64,000 nucleotides of DNA, taken from NCBI RefSeq assembly GCF_000761245.1, contig NZ_AWOR01000068.1:372001-436000 (forward strand), written 5' to 3'. The notes beneath the pieces are model-generated. The model did not search any database. It saw only the letters and a program-made list of their open reading frames with translations, and was not told the DNA's origin. Positions 26,598-35,640 of this stretch are shown in pieces (within the stretch, counting starts at the first letter, position 1; the number at the start of each line of letters is the position of its first letter). This stretch comes from Comamonas testosteroni. Lineage in GTDB: Bacteria > Pseudomonadota > Gammaproteobacteria > Burkholderiales > Burkholderiaceae_C. The position numbers and the translations under genes are program-made.

Positions 26598-26915
26598 TTA
26601 GGCGGCGATTTCAGCGCCATTGGACTTGAACACGCGAACACGTGTGCCGTCGGCGTTCACCTTGATGCCCACGCGATCGGCCTTGCCGGTCGCTGCATTG
26701 AAGATAGCCACGTTGGATTGGTGGATAGGCATGGCCTTTTCCACGATACCGCCGGTGGTGCCCTTCATGGGGTTAGGCTTGGTGTGCTTCTTGACCAGGT
26801 TGATACCGTCCACGATCACGTGGGAGTCATCCTTGCGCAGAGAAACCACGCCACGCTTGCCCTTGTCACGGCCGGTCAGCACGATAACTTCGTCGCCCTT
26901 GCGAATCTTGTTCAT
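26598..26915 (-). CDS. rplX: 50S ribosomal protein L24
   Basis: 105 residues with the KOW motif [20 protein letters not shown] at the N-terminus. L24 starts 50S assembly. It lies 12 nt after rplN. Confidence 0.98.
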   Translation of the reverse strand: MNKIRKGDEVIVLTGRDKGKRGVVSLRKDDSHVIVDGINLVKKHTKPNPMKGTTGGIVEKAMPIHQSNVAIFNAATGKADRVGIKVNADGTRVRVFKSNGAEIAA

Positions 26916-26927
26916 GGTGCTATTCCT

Positions 26928-27296
26928 TTAGAGAACTTCAGGGGCCAGCGACACGATCTTCATGAACTTTTCGGTACGCAGTTCACGAGTCACGGGGCCA
27001 AAGATGCGGGTGCCGATGGGCTCCAGCTTGGCGTTCAGCAGCACGGCGGCATTGCCGTCGAACTTCACGAGCGAACCGTCTGCACGACGGATGCCCTTGG
27101 CGGTGCGCACAACCACAGCACTGTAGATCTCGCCTTTTTTGACGCGACCACGAGGAGCTGCTTCCTTGACGCTCACCTTGATGATGTCGCCAACACTTGC
27201 GTAGCGACGATGAGAACCGCCCAGCACCTTAATGCACTGAACAGACTTCGCGCCGGTGTTGTCGGCAACCTCTAACCGAGATTCTGTTTGGATCAT
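26928..27296 (-). CDS. rplN: 50S ribosomal protein L14
   Basis: 122 residues from [18 protein letters not shown], the universal L14 start. An in-frame extension to 27404 runs through the 5' untranslated leader and is rejected. It is the first gene of the unit here; rpsQ, rpmC and rplP, which precede it in most relatives, are not in the window, and glpD lies upstream instead. Confidence 0.98.
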   Translation of the reverse strand: MIQTESRLEVADNTGAKSVQCIKVLGGSHRRYASVGDIIKVSVKEAAPRGRVKKGEIYSAVVVRTAKGIRRADGSLVKFDGNAAVLLNAKLEPIGTRIFGPVTRELRTEKFMKIVSLAPEVL

Positions 27297-27392
27297 TTCA
27301 ATATTCCCAACTTGCTCCAGCAACGCTCGACAGCCCCAGAGTCTTCTCAAGGGCTGATCAAGCAGCCGGTCAGTCTTGGGCCCGTCGTCCAC

Positions 27393-27414
27393 CTTCCGGA
27401 CCATTCCGGAAGGC
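27393..27414 (-). other. Hairpin in the 5' leader of the spc mRNA
   Basis: CCTTCCGGA-ccat-TCCGGAAGG, a perfect 9-bp stem, lies about 100 nt upstream of the rplN start and about 50 nt downstream of the predicted transcription start. It could be an mRNA stability or regulatory element. Confidence 0.5.
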
Positions 27415-27460
27415 TTCCCGCTGGGCAGAAAGTTCCACGCTTTTAAACGTGAAGCATGAG

Positions 27461-27489
27461 ATTGTCGCAGGAAATCCCTTGTGCGTCAA
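27461..27489 (-). promoter_or_regulatory. Sigma-70 promoter of the rplN (spc-alpha) operon
   Basis: On the minus strand TTGACG (complement of 27484-27489) is followed after exactly 17 nt by GACAAT (complement of 27461-27466). This is a strong match to the housekeeping consensus, placed about 155-160 nt upstream of rplN. Confidence 0.75.
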
Positions 27490-27567
27490 GCTGTTAGCCT
27501 GCAATACCCGCACTGATTTCACTGGCGCAAAGCCTGGCGGACAGGCATCTCGCACTTGCAACTAAAA

Positions 27568-27645
27568 CAATAGCGCACAGCGCTTGCAGTACATTGATTT
27601 CAAATAGAAAACCATTTGAAATCAATAGATAGCAAGCGCATCCAG
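27568..27645. repeat. Dispersed AT-rich repeat, family B, copy 1
   Basis: The element contains ACAATAGCGCACAGCGCTTG, then the perfect inverted repeat ATTGATTTCAAAT-(8)-ATTTGAAATCAAT at 27593-27626, then AGATAGCAAGCGCATCC. The ends mirror each other (GCGCTTGC and GCAAGCGC). Related pieces with AGCTGC...GCGCTT occur at 35.6, 49.3, 55.0 and 61.1 kb. It could double as the glpD terminator. Confidence 0.55.
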
Positions 27646-27720
27646 CTCACATTTTCAAGAGGCCTGCGGGCCGCAGCCTGTTGCCCGCACGCCACGCCCC
27701 GCGCAGAGCGGCCGCGCAGA

Positions 27721-29316
27721 TCAGCCCTGAGCGGGCAGATATTGGCGAGTCAGAGCCAGGAAATCGTTGAGCTGCACATCCTGCCCCAGCTCCTCGGTCA
27801 GGATGGCTGCAACGCGGGGCGCAATCTCGGCCGCCTTGCGGGCATCGAGAAAGAGCAGACGGCTGCGACGCGCCAGCATGTCCTCGACGGTTCGCGCGTA
27901 CTCGAAGCGCGCGGCAAAGCGCACCATGGCCTCGGAAAGACCGTCCATCAGCCAGTTCTGCGCCCCCGGCAACGCCGCCACGGCGGCGGCATCCGTGCCG
28001 TAGGAGTGCAGGCCCTGGCTCTGATTCATGCTGTGCGTGACTGCGGCTTCGGGCGGCGCACCGACCAGGGGCAGGTTCACGGTCACGCCGGCTGGGCGGC
28101 TGGGCAGACGACCGATCTGGAAGCATTCGGCCAGCACATCCTCGGACATGGCCCGGTAAGTCGTCCATTTGCCGCCGGTGACGGTCACCAGACCCGTCTT
28201 GCTGGACATCACCGTGTGCTCGCGGCTGATCTTCTTGGTGTTCTCGCCATCATCGTCCTGCGGCTTGACCAGCGGGCGCAGGCCCACCCACATGCTGCGC
28301 ACATCGGCCAGCGTGGGCTGGCGATTCAGATACTTGCCGGCCTCGCCGAGAATGAAGTCCAGCTCCTCAGGGAAAGGCAGGGGCTCGCGCGCCAGGTCGT
28401 GACGCGGCGTGTCGGTGGTTCCCAGAATGACCTTACCCAGCCACGGCACGGCAAACAGCACGCGGCCATCGGCGGTCTTGGGGATCAGCAGCGCATGATC
28501 CGTGGGCAGGAACTCGCGGTCCACCACCACGTGCACGCCCTGGCTGGGCGCCACCATGGGCTTGACGGGCTTGCCTTGGGCCTCGGCATCCTGCTGGCGG
28601 AACAGATCCACCCAGGGCCCCGTGGCATTGACCACGCACTTGGCGCGCACGGTGAAGTTGCGACCCGATTCCGCATCGCGGCAGATCAGGCCGGCAATCT
28701 GGTGGTTTTCATAGATCAGCTTCTCTGCCGGGCAGTAATTGATCAGCAAAGCGCCCTTGGCCGCCGCGGTACGCGCCAGCGCCAGCGCCAGACGCGCATC
28801 GTCAAACTGGCCATCCCAGTACTTGACCCCGCCCTTGAGACCTTTTTGCTGCACGGTCGGCAGGTATTTCACAGTCTTGGCGCTGGAGAGGAATTCGGTC
28901 GCCCCCAAGCCGGCCTTGCCGGCCAGCGCGTCGTACATCTTGAGGCCGATGCCGTAGAACGGCGTATCCAGCAGCTTGTACGAGGGCATCACAAAGGCCA
29001 GAGGCTGGGCCAGATGCGGTGCGTTGTGCAACAGGGTCGTGCGCTCATGCAGTGCTTCGCGCACCAGGGAGATATTGCCCTGCGCCAGATAGCGCACGCC
29101 GCCGTGCACCAGCTTGGTGGCACGCGAGGAGGTGCCCTTGGCGAAGTCCAGCGACTCCAGCAGCACGACCTTGAAGCCGCGTGCCGCCGCATCCACCGCC
29201 ACGCCCAGCCCCGTGGCACCGCCGCCCACGATGGCCAGATCGAAGCTTTCGGTCTGCGCCAGGCGCTCCAGCAGTTGTGCACGCGTTGTAGCCAAGGGTT
29301 GAGTGGACTGGTTCAT
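27721..29316 (-). CDS. glpD: Aerobic glycerol-3-phosphate dehydrogenase
   Basis: 531 residues. GlpD is a membrane-associated FAD enzyme that oxidises sn-glycerol-3-phosphate to dihydroxyacetone phosphate and passes electrons to quinone. The FAD-binding motif DLAIVGGGATGLGVAVDAAARG is at residues about 24-45, followed by the family phrase TSSRATKLVHGGVRYL; later GKVILGTTDTPRHD and VTGGKWTTYRAMSED are diagnostic. It is divergent from glpR, across a 500-bp control region. Confidence 0.97.
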   Translation of the reverse strand: MNQSTQPLATTRAQLLERLAQTESFDLAIVGGGATGLGVAVDAAARGFKVVLLESLDFAKGTSSRATKLVHGGVRYLAQGNISLVREALHERTTLLHNAPHLAQPLAFVMPSYKLLDTPFYGIGLKMYDALAGKAGLGATEFLSSAKTVKYLPTVQQKGLKGGVKYWDGQFDDARLALALARTAAAKGALLINYCPAEKLIYENHQIAGLICRDAESGRNFTVRAKCVVNATGPWVDLFRQQDAEAQGKPVKPMVAPSQGVHVVVDREFLPTDHALLIPKTADGRVLFAVPWLGKVILGTTDTPRHDLAREPLPFPEELDFILGEAGKYLNRQPTLADVRSMWVGLRPLVKPQDDDGENTKKISREHTVMSSKTGLVTVTGGKWTTYRAMSEDVLAECFQIGRLPSRPAGVTVNLPLVGAPPEAAVTHSMNQSQGLHSYGTDAAAVAALPGAQNWLMDGLSEAMVRFAARFEYARTVEDMLARRSRLLFLDARKAAEIAPRVAAILTEELGQDVQLNDFLALTRQYLPAQG

Positions 29317-29816
29317 GGAACGACTTCTGCGGTGATCGCCGCGCCGCCCTCATCCAGCGATGAGACGCGCACAGCAAAGAACAAATTTCAGATCGAATAT
29401 TTTCGCTCTTTTTCGCTTTTAGTGCATTGCAAATCCCAAATATCGATTCGTTTTTGCGCGATTTAAGCCTAAACCGCCGACCCGGCGCCGCTCCGGCCTG
29501 GCTGCCACATCGGCAATCGACGCGCTTGCACACACTCAAAGCATGAACTGCATTCTTCTTGCCACGCCAATTGTTACTGCTGCAACAACTCGCCACGATG
29601 ACATATAACCGCAGCTTGCTGTCAGACTTCAGACTCGGCGCGGATTCATTTTTGTTTTTTACCGGGCAATTCCATAGAAAATCACCCTATTAGAGGTTCG
29701 TTTGGATTCGCTCACAATCCCTGCACTGCACGCTGCGGCTGGCGCTCTCCCCTGTAGAGCTCTTCGCCTGCAGCGCGTCCATGCGCCAATAGCACCTATA
29801 TAACCAGTCACCAGTC
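29317..29816. other. 500-bp divergent glpD/glpR control region
   Basis: No gene is evident. The glpD-proximal part is AT-rich and carries repeated TTCGCT/CGATTCG words; the glpR-proximal part carries TTCGTTTGGATTCGCT near 29698-29713. The middle shows nothing recognisable. A long run of T near 29650-29660 and AT-rich sequence suggest promoter activity for glpR. Confidence 0.5.
29394..29458 (-). promoter_or_regulatory. Candidate GlpR operator cluster upstream of glpD
   Basis: Within 65 bases there are TCGAATATTTTCGCTC, TTTTTCGCTTTT and ATCGATTCGTTTTTGCG. Known GlpR operators are built from TTCG/CGAA half-sites, so this cluster is a plausible binding region just upstream of glpD and facing the divergent glpR. 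It is a pattern-based suggestion only. Confidence 0.35.
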
Positions 29817-30581
29817 ATGAACAGCAATCCCCGCCAGTTGCAGCTTGTCGAAGAAGTCCGCGCCCGCCAATCCACCTCGGTGGAGCAACTGGCCGAAATC
29901 CTCGGGGTCACGCTGCAGACCGTGCGCCGCGACATCCAGAAGCTGGCCGATGCCGGATTGCTGGTGCGCTTTCATGGCGGCGTGCGCGTGCCCAGCGCCA
30001 CCGTGGAGAATCTGGCCCATACCCAGCGCCAGGTATTGCACGCCGAAGGCAAGATGCGCATTGCACGCGCCATCGCCGAGGCCATTCCCAACGGCTGCTC
30101 GCTGATTCTCAACATCGGCACCACCACCGAAGCGGTGGCCCAGGCCCTGCTGCAGCACAAGGGGCTGCGCGTCATCACCAACAATCTCAATGTCGCCGCC
30201 ATCCTCAGCAGCAACGCCGATTGCGAGGTCATTGTGGCGGGCGGCGTGGTGCGCACCCGCGACCGCGGCATCGTGGGCGAGGCTGCCGTGGACTTCATGC
30301 GCCAGTTCAAGGTCGACATTGCCGTGATCGGCATCTCGGCCATCGAATCCGACGGCAGCCTGCGCGACTTCGACCTGCGCGAGGTCAAGGTGGCCCAGAC
30401 CATCATCGGCCAGTCGCGCGAAGTCTGGCTGGCGGCCGATCACAGCAAGTTCAGCCGCCAGGCCATGGTGGAGCTGGCACGCCTGAACCAGATCGACCGC
30501 CTGTTCACCGACGTGCCGCCCTCCGCCCCCTTCGATGCCCTGTTGCGCGATGCCGAGGTGCAATGCACCATCGCCCAATGA
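29817..30581 (+). CDS. glpR: DeoR-family repressor of glycerol metabolism
   Basis: 254 residues. The N-terminal DeoR helix-turn-helix (TSVEQLAEILGVTLQTVRRDIQKL) is followed by the sugar-phosphate sensing domain with NIGTTTEAVAQAL, ITNNLNVAAIL, GVVRTRDRGIVGEAAVDF and the C-terminal AADHSKFSR. In relatives GlpR represses glp genes and is released by glycerol-3-phosphate. Its position between divergent glpD and downstream glpK supports this. The stop overlaps the next start by 4 nt. Confidence 0.93.
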   Translation: MNSNPRQLQLVEEVRARQSTSVEQLAEILGVTLQTVRRDIQKLADAGLLVRFHGGVRVPSATVENLAHTQRQVLHAEGKMRIARAIAEAIPNGCSLILNIGTTTEAVAQALLQHKGLRVITNNLNVAAILSSNADCEVIVAGGVVRTRDRGIVGEAAVDFMRQFKVDIAVIGISAIESDGSLRDFDLREVKVAQTIIGQSREVWLAADHSKFSRQAMVELARLNQIDRLFTDVPPSAPFDALLRDAEVQCTIAQ

Positions 30582-31057
30582 ACGCTGCCCCCTATCTGAT
30601 CCGCCCCGCACTCCCCGAGGATGCAGCAGGCATTGCCGAGTTGCTGCACGACATAGGCTGGTTCAAGGCCTATGAAACCCATTCCGCCGCCCAGAACACC
30701 GAGGCCGTGCAGGCGCTGCTGGACGAGTTGCAGACCGGGCCGGAGCGCTCTTTAATGCTGGTGGCGCAAGACGGCCAGCACCGCATTCACGGCTACTGTG
30801 CCGTGCACTGGCTGCCGGTCGCCGTGCAGCAGGGCTGGGAGGCCTATGTAAGCGAGCTGTTTGTCGCCGAAGCGGCGCGCGGAGCCGGCCTGGGCCAGCA
30901 GTTGCTGGATGCGGCCACACAGGCTGCGCGCGAGCGCCGCTGCCTGCGCATCTGGCTGGTCAACAACCGCGAGCGCCCTTCCTATGTGCGCGGCTTTTAT
31001 TCCAGCCAGGGCTGGAGCGAACAGGCCGAAATGGCGCGCTTTGTGCTCCCCCTCTGA
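30578..31057 (+). CDS. GNAT-family N-acetyltransferase
   Basis: 159 residues with the GNAT fold. The acetyl-CoA pyrophosphate loop reads [13 protein letters not shown], matching the R/Q-x-x-G-x-G/A rule, and YVSELFVAE forms the preceding strand. The acceptor substrate is unknown. ATG at 30578 overlaps the glpR stop (ATGA), and glpK follows after 14 nt, so it is embedded in the glp operon; a role tied to glycerol use is possible but not shown. Confidence 0.82.
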   Translation: MNAAPYLIRPALPEDAAGIAELLHDIGWFKAYETHSAAQNTEAVQALLDELQTGPERSLMLVAQDGQHRIHGYCAVHWLPVAVQQGWEAYVSELFVAEAARGAGLGQQLLDAATQAARERRCLRIWLVNNRERPSYVRGFYSSQGWSEQAEMARFVLPL

Positions 31058-31071
31058 ATCACGGACAACCC

Positions 31072-32568
31072 ATGACAACCTATCTGCTCGCCCTGGACCA
31101 GGGCACCTCCAGCTCCCGCTCCATCGTCTTCGACACACAAGGCCGCATCGTGGCATCGGCCCAGCTGGAGCTACCGCAGATCTATCCGCAACCGGGCTGG
31201 GTAGAGCATGACCCGCGCGAGATCTGGCGCACCCAGCTGAGCACCGCCAAAGAGGCGCTGGCCAAGGCGGGCCTCAAGGCGGCCGACATCCGCTCGGTGG
31301 GTATTACCAACCAGCGCGAAACCACCATCGTCTGGAACCGCAAGACCGGCGCCCCCATTCACCACGGCATCGTCTGGCAGGACCGCCGCGCCGAACCCAC
31401 CTGCGTGCAACTGCGCGAAGCCGGTCACAGCGACGCCATTCTGCAAAAAACCGGCCTGCGCATCGATGCCTATTTTTCAGGCACCAAGCTCAAGTGGCTG
31501 CTGGACAACGTGCCCGGCGCACGCGCCGCAGCGCAGGCCGGCGAGCTGGCCTTCGGCACGGTGGATTGCTGGCTGATCTGGCAGCTGACGGGCGGCAAGC
31601 GCCATGTCACCGACGTGAGCAACGCCAGCCGCACCATGCTCTTCAATGTGCACAGCAACCAGTGGGATGCCGATCTGCTGGCCCTGCTGGACATTCCTGC
31701 GTGTCTGATGCCCGAGGTCCTGCCCTCGGCTGCCGATTTCGGCCAGACGGCTGACGAGGTGCTGGGCGGCTCCATCAATATCGGCGGCGTGGCCGGCGAC
31801 CAGCAAAGCGCACTGTTCGGCCAGGCATGCTTCGACGCGGGCATGGCCAAGAACACCTATGGCACGGGTTGCTTCATGCTCATGCATACGGGCAGCAGCT
31901 TCCAGACCTCGAGCAACGGCCTGCTGACCACATCGGCCGCCCAGGTGAGCCGCCAGCCCCAGTTTGCACTGGAAGGCAGCGTCTTCGTCGGCGGTGCCGT
32001 GGTGCAGTGGCTGCGCGACGGCCTGCAGGCCATCGAGCACAGCGGCCAGGTCCAGCAACTGGCCGAAAGCGTGCCCGACAGCGGAGGCGTGATGCTGGTG
32101 CCGGCCTTTACGGGCCTGGGCGCCCCCTACTGGAAGCCCGACGCGCGCGGCACCATCACCGGCCTGACGCGCGGCACGACAATGGCCCATATCGCCCGCG
32201 CGGCCCTGGAATCCATTGCCTACCAGAGTGCGGCCCTGCTCGGCGCCATGAGCCGCGACGCCGTGGCCACGGGCGGCACGCCGGTCAGCGAGCTGCGCGT
32301 GGACGGCGGCGCCTGCGTGAACAATCTGCTGATGCAGTTCCAGGCCGATCTGCTGGGTATTCCCGTGGTACGTCCGGCCTGCGTGGAAACCACGGCCCTG
32401 GGCGCGGCCTATCTGGCCGGCCTGTCCAGCGGCGTCTATCAGAGCACCGAGGAGCTGTCGGCATTGTGGAAGGCCGAGCGCCGCTTCCTGCCCACGCTGG
32501 GCAAGGGGCGCGCCGACGAGCTGATGCAGCGCTGGGAACAGGCCGTACGCCAGACCACGGCGCAGTAA
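31072..32568 (+). CDS. glpK: Glycerol kinase
   Basis: 498 residues, a full-length FGGY kinase that phosphorylates glycerol with ATP to glycerol-3-phosphate in the cytoplasm. The N-terminus [17 protein letters not shown], the substrate loop [12 protein letters not shown] and the C-terminal [18 protein letters not shown] are conserved. It is the last gene of glpR-GNAT-glpK and is followed by a strong terminator. Confidence 0.97.
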   Translation: MTTYLLALDQGTSSSRSIVFDTQGRIVASAQLELPQIYPQPGWVEHDPREIWRTQLSTAKEALAKAGLKAADIRSVGITNQRETTIVWNRKTGAPIHHGIVWQDRRAEPTCVQLREAGHSDAILQKTGLRIDAYFSGTKLKWLLDNVPGARAAAQAGELAFGTVDCWLIWQLTGGKRHVTDVSNASRTMLFNVHSNQWDADLLALLDIPACLMPEVLPSAADFGQTADEVLGGSINIGGVAGDQQSALFGQACFDAGMAKNTYGTGCFMLMHTGSSFQTSSNGLLTTSAAQVSRQPQFALEGSVFVGGAVVQWLRDGLQAIEHSGQVQQLAESVPDSGGVMLVPAFTGLGAPYWKPDARGTITGLTRGTTMAHIARAALESIAYQSAALLGAMSRDAVATGGTPVSELRVDGGACVNNLLMQFQADLLGIPVVRPACVETTALGAAYLAGLSSGVYQSTEELSALWKAERRFLPTLGKGRADELMQRWEQAVRQTTAQ

Positions 32569-32594
32569 AGCCGCACCGTCCGGCAAAAACCATC

Positions 32595-32625
32595 AAAAAA
32601 GGGATGCCAATGCATCCCTTTTTTG
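32595..32625. terminator. Rho-independent terminator after glpK
   Basis: AAAAAAGGGATGC-caat-GCATCCCTTTTTT lies between the convergent glpK and aqpZ genes, with A/T runs on both sides, so it can act in both directions. Confidence 0.88.
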
Positions 32626-32650
32626 TTTCGGCAACGGCCGCGTTCAACAC

Positions 32651-33349
32651 TCAGTCTTCGTCACCCAGCAGCGCCTTGTGAATCACGGCACCGATGATGG
32701 CGCCCACGATGGGAGCCAGCCAGAACAGCCACAGCTGCTCCAGCGCGATGGCCGGACCGAACAGCGCCGGACCGGTGCTTCGGGCGGGGTTGACCGAGGT
32801 ATTGGTCACGGGGATGGAGATCAGATGGATCAGCGTCAGGCACAGACCGATGCTCATGCCCGCAAAGCCCACGGCGGCCTTCTTGGTGGTGGAGCCCAGG
32901 ATCACCAGCAGAAACACGGCGGTCAGCACCACCTCGGTCACCAGCGCCGCCGCCATATTGAACTTGCCCGGCGAGTGCTCGCCATAGCCGTTGGTGGCCA
33001 GATCGGCCACCTGTGCGCCGGCCTTGCCACTGGCAATGAAATACAGCGTGGCGGCCGCCACAATGGCACCCAGTACCTGGGCAATGATGTAGCCAGGCAG
33101 CTCGGCAAAGCGAAAACGCCCCGCCACTGCCAGACCGACGGAGACCGCCGGATTGAAGTGGCCGCCGGAGACGGGGCCGAAGGCGTAAGCGCCCGTCAGC
33201 ACCGTCAGGCCGAAGGCAAAGGACACGCCCAGCAGGCCGATGCCCACTTCGGGAAAGGCCGCTGCCAGCACCGCGCTGCCGCAACCGCCAAAGGTCAACC
33301 AGAAAGTACCCAGAAACTCCGCCGACCATTTTTTGACATTGGATGCCAT
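32651..33349 (-). CDS. aqpZ: Aquaporin Z
   Basis: 232 residues, six membrane segments with the two pore motifs GGHFNPAVS and [12 protein letters not shown]. The selectivity filter positions read Phe (AFGLTV), His (TLIHLIS), Thr (TNTS) and Arg (NPAR), as in E. coli AqpZ and unlike the Trp/Gly/Phe/Arg set of GlpF. It should therefore favour water over glycerol, even though it lies next to glpK. It is convergent with glpK. Confidence 0.93.
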   Translation of the reverse strand: MASNVKKWSAEFLGTFWLTFGGCGSAVLAAAFPEVGIGLLGVSFAFGLTVLTGAYAFGPVSGGHFNPAVSVGLAVAGRFRFAELPGYIIAQVLGAIVAAATLYFIASGKAGAQVADLATNGYGEHSPGKFNMAAALVTEVVLTAVFLLVILGSTTKKAAVGFAGMSIGLCLTLIHLISIPVTNTSVNPARSTGPALFGPAIALEQLWLFWLAPIVGAIIGAVIHKALLGDED

Positions 33350-33449
33350 GATTGCTCCCTATTTCCGATGGCGTCGTCCGTGCAGCCCCGCGCGGCACAG
33401 AACCACTGGCATCTTAGAAAGCGATCGGCGAAAAATACAAGGCACAAAT

Positions 33450-34628
33450 GTGAACAATCCGCGACAGCTCCAGCTTTGGGGCCTCTCGTTGATCTGCGCC
33501 AGTCTGGCTGCCTGCACGACGGCGCCGCTCGCACCACATCGCATCTGCAGCACATCCCAGGCCCGGCCCTGGTCACTGCTTGGGGAAATCCGCTGGCAGC
33601 ATGACAAGCTGTTTGCCGGCACGGCTGTGGGCGGTCTGTCATCGATCGACTACGACGCGGGCAGCAATCTGTACTACCTGGTCAGCGACGACCGCTTAGC
33701 CCATGGACCGGCGCGCTTTTACACGGCGCGCATCGACTACGACGCCGGCGGCCTGCATCAGGTCAGGCTGCACGATGCGCGGCCGCTGCTCAGCCCCGCC
33801 CAGGCTCCCTATCCCAGTCACCGCCAGCCCCTGCCCGGCATCGCGACGCCCGATGCGGAAGCCCTGCGCGTGCTGCCAGGAGGACAATCCCTGCTGTGGA
33901 GCAGCGAGGGCGACTTCGCACGCGGATTCGGCCCGCAACTGCTGCAATCAGGCACGGACGGGCGCTGGCAGCGCGAATGGCCGCTGCCGCCCGAGCTGCG
34001 CCTGCCGGCCAGCAAGTCCGAGGGGCCGCGCAGCAACTTCACGCTCGAAGGTCTGGCGCTGAGCCAGGATGGCCGCACGCTCTGGCTGGCCATGGAGGCG
34101 GCGCTCAGGCAAGACGGGCCCCTGCCCGCAGCCGGCCGAGCAGGCGGCCCGGTGCGCATCACCGCCTATGACATGGGCACGCAGCAGCCGATGCGCCAGC
34201 TGGCCTACCAGCCCGATGCCCTGCCTGCCGACCTGTGGCTGCAACGCGGCGCCATCAACGGCGTCAGCGCCGTGCTGGCCGACGACGCCGAGCATCTGCT
34301 GGTGCTGGAGCGCTTCTTTGCGCCGCCGCTACGCTTCGGCGCCCGCATCTACCGCATCAGCACCCGTGCCGACGCAAGCAGCGATACGCTGGACCAGGCC
34401 CGGCTCCTGCCGGGCAACTACCGGTCTGCGGACAAGGAATTGCTGCTGGACCTGGCCGATGCAGGCCTGCGATCCGTGGACAACCTGGAGGGCATGAGCT
34501 GGGGGCCGCCGCTGCCCGATGGCCGACGCGTGCTGCTGCTGGTCAGCGACAACAACTTCAATCCCGCCGAAGTCACCCAGTTCATCGCCTTGAGCGAAGA
34601 GCGCGGCCGCTGCGGCGCGGGTTTATAG
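33450..34628 (+). CDS. Esterase-like/phytase-like beta-propeller lipoprotein
   Basis: 392 residues. A GTG at 33450, with AAGG seven bases upstream, starts a short signal peptide ending in a lipobox (CASLAAC). The mature part matches the 'esterase-like activity of phytase' family, with repeated phrases GGLSSIDYD, TPDAEALRVLP, TLEGLALSQDGRTLW and SVDNLEGMSW that mark propeller blades. The enzymatic function is not established for most members. It is divergent from aqpZ and precedes proC by 69 nt. A frame extending upstream to 33240 is not supported. Confidence 0.8.
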   Translation: MNNPRQLQLWGLSLICASLAACTTAPLAPHRICSTSQARPWSLLGEIRWQHDKLFAGTAVGGLSSIDYDAGSNLYYLVSDDRLAHGPARFYTARIDYDAGGLHQVRLHDARPLLSPAQAPYPSHRQPLPGIATPDAEALRVLPGGQSLLWSSEGDFARGFGPQLLQSGTDGRWQREWPLPPELRLPASKSEGPRSNFTLEGLALSQDGRTLWLAMEAALRQDGPLPAAGRAGGPVRITAYDMGTQQPMRQLAYQPDALPADLWLQRGAINGVSAVLADDAEHLLVLERFFAPPLRFGARIYRISTRADASSDTLDQARLLPGNYRSADKELLLDLADAGLRSVDNLEGMSWGPPLPDGRRVLLLVSDNNFNPAEVTQFIALSEERGRCGAGL

Positions 34629-34697
34629 TGCGCTGTACGCCTGGAATCCGAAGACAGGCTTGCCCACTTGCTGCATTGCAAAGCGAATCGAACCATC

Positions 34698-35537
34698 ATG
34701 AGCCAGACCGACCACTCGACCTCCGCCTTCCCTCCCATCGCCTTTATCGGCGGCGGCAACATGGCCAGCGCCATCATCGGCGGCCTGATCCGCCAGGGTG
34801 CTCCGGCCAGCAGCATCACCGTGGTCGAGCCTTTTGAAGCCACGCGCGCTGCGATCAAGACCAGCTTCGGCATCGACGCCCTGCCCGCCGCCACCGAGGC
34901 CCTGCAAAGCGCCCAGCTGGTGGTCTGGGCCGTCAAGCCCCAGAGCTTCAAGGAAGCGGCCGCTCCCGTTGCCGCCCATACCCGCAAGGCCCTGCACCTG
35001 AGCGTGGCTGCCGGCATCACCACCGACAGCATTGCGGCCTGGACCGGCACCCAGCGCATCGTGCGCGCCATGCCCAATACCCCGGCCCTGGTAGGCAAGG
35101 GCATGACGGGCCTGTTCGCCCGCCCCGAGGTCGATGCCCAGGACAAGGCCCTGATCGAGACCGTGATCGGCAGCACCGGCGAACTCACCTGGGTGGACCA
35201 GGAAGCGCATCTGGATGCCGTGACGGCCATCTCCGGCTCCGGCCCGGCCTATGTATTCCTGTTCCTCGAAGCCATGACTCAGGCGGGCGTCGACATGGGC
35301 CTCAGCGCCGAGCAAAGCTACAAGCTGGCCGTGGCCACGTTTGCGGGCGGCTCGGAACTGGCGGCACGCTCCAGCGAGAGCGCCGAGGTGCTGCGCCAGC
35401 GCGTGACCAGCAAGGGCGGCACCACCTATGCTGCCATCACGCATATGCAGGAGCAAAAGCTGCCCGAGCATTTCATCGAGGCCATGCGCAAGGCCCAGAT
35501 CCGCGCACAGGAGCTGGCCGCCGAGTTCGGCAAATAA
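34698..35537 (+). CDS. proC: Pyrroline-5-carboxylate reductase
   Basis: 279 residues; the last step of proline synthesis, NAD(P)H reduction of pyrroline-5-carboxylate. The Rossmann motif IAFIGGGNMASAIIGGL starts near residue 12. The C-terminal signature KGGTTYAAITHM is intact, as is AVTAISGSGPAYVF. ATG at 34698 was chosen over the in-frame 34668. A terminator follows immediately. Confidence 0.96.
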   Translation: MSQTDHSTSAFPPIAFIGGGNMASAIIGGLIRQGAPASSITVVEPFEATRAAIKTSFGIDALPAATEALQSAQLVVWAVKPQSFKEAAAPVAAHTRKALHLSVAAGITTDSIAAWTGTQRIVRAMPNTPALVGKGMTGLFARPEVDAQDKALIETVIGSTGELTWVDQEAHLDAVTAISGSGPAYVFLFLEAMTQAGVDMGLSAEQSYKLAVATFAGGSELAARSSESAEVLRQRVTSKGGTTYAAITHMQEQKLPEHFIEAMRKAQIRAQELAAEFGK

Positions 35538-35539
35538 AG

Positions 35540-35564
35540 AAAACCGGCCTCGGCCGGTTTTTTT
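35540..35564. terminator. Rho-independent terminator between proC and ubiA
   Basis: AAAACCGGCC-tc-GGCCGGTTTTTTT, directly after proC and facing the convergent ubiA. Confidence 0.9.
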
Positions 35565-35573
35565 GAGCCATTC

Positions 35574-35640
35574 AAGCCTCTATCGCTTATCAGTCAAGCG
35601 CTTTCAGCTATTAAAACAAGACTATTTCAACGCAAACCCT
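35574..35640. repeat. Dispersed AT-rich repeat, family B, fragment
   Basis: CTATCGCTTATCAGTCAAGC followed by GCTTTCAGCTATTAAAACAA resembles the AAGCGCT...AGCTATT arms of the copies at 27.6 and 49.3 kb. It overlaps the 3' end of ubiA by about 19 bases. Confidence 0.4.

Larger units (their letters stand above)
27297..27720. other. 424-bp non-coding region between glpD and rplN
   Basis: Both flanking genes are on the minus strand. The region holds, in transcription order, a glpD 3' flank, a family B dispersed repeat with a perfect 13-bp inverted repeat (27593-27626), the spc promoter (27461-27489), and a leader of about 155 nt with a 9-bp hairpin CCTTCCGGA-ccat-TCCGGAAGG at 27393-27414. No protein-coding signal was seen. 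Confidence 0.6.

Noticed and set aside
27297-27404. N-terminal extension of L14
   Set aside because: L14 is about 122 residues in all bacteria and starts MIQ; the extension runs through the mRNA leader and a hairpin.
27616-29466. 616-codon open frame on the plus strand opposite glpD
   Set aside because: glpD on the minus strand has full family motifs. The opposite frame is a by-product of GC-rich third positions, is rich in His, Gln, Arg and Gly, and has no recognisable domain.
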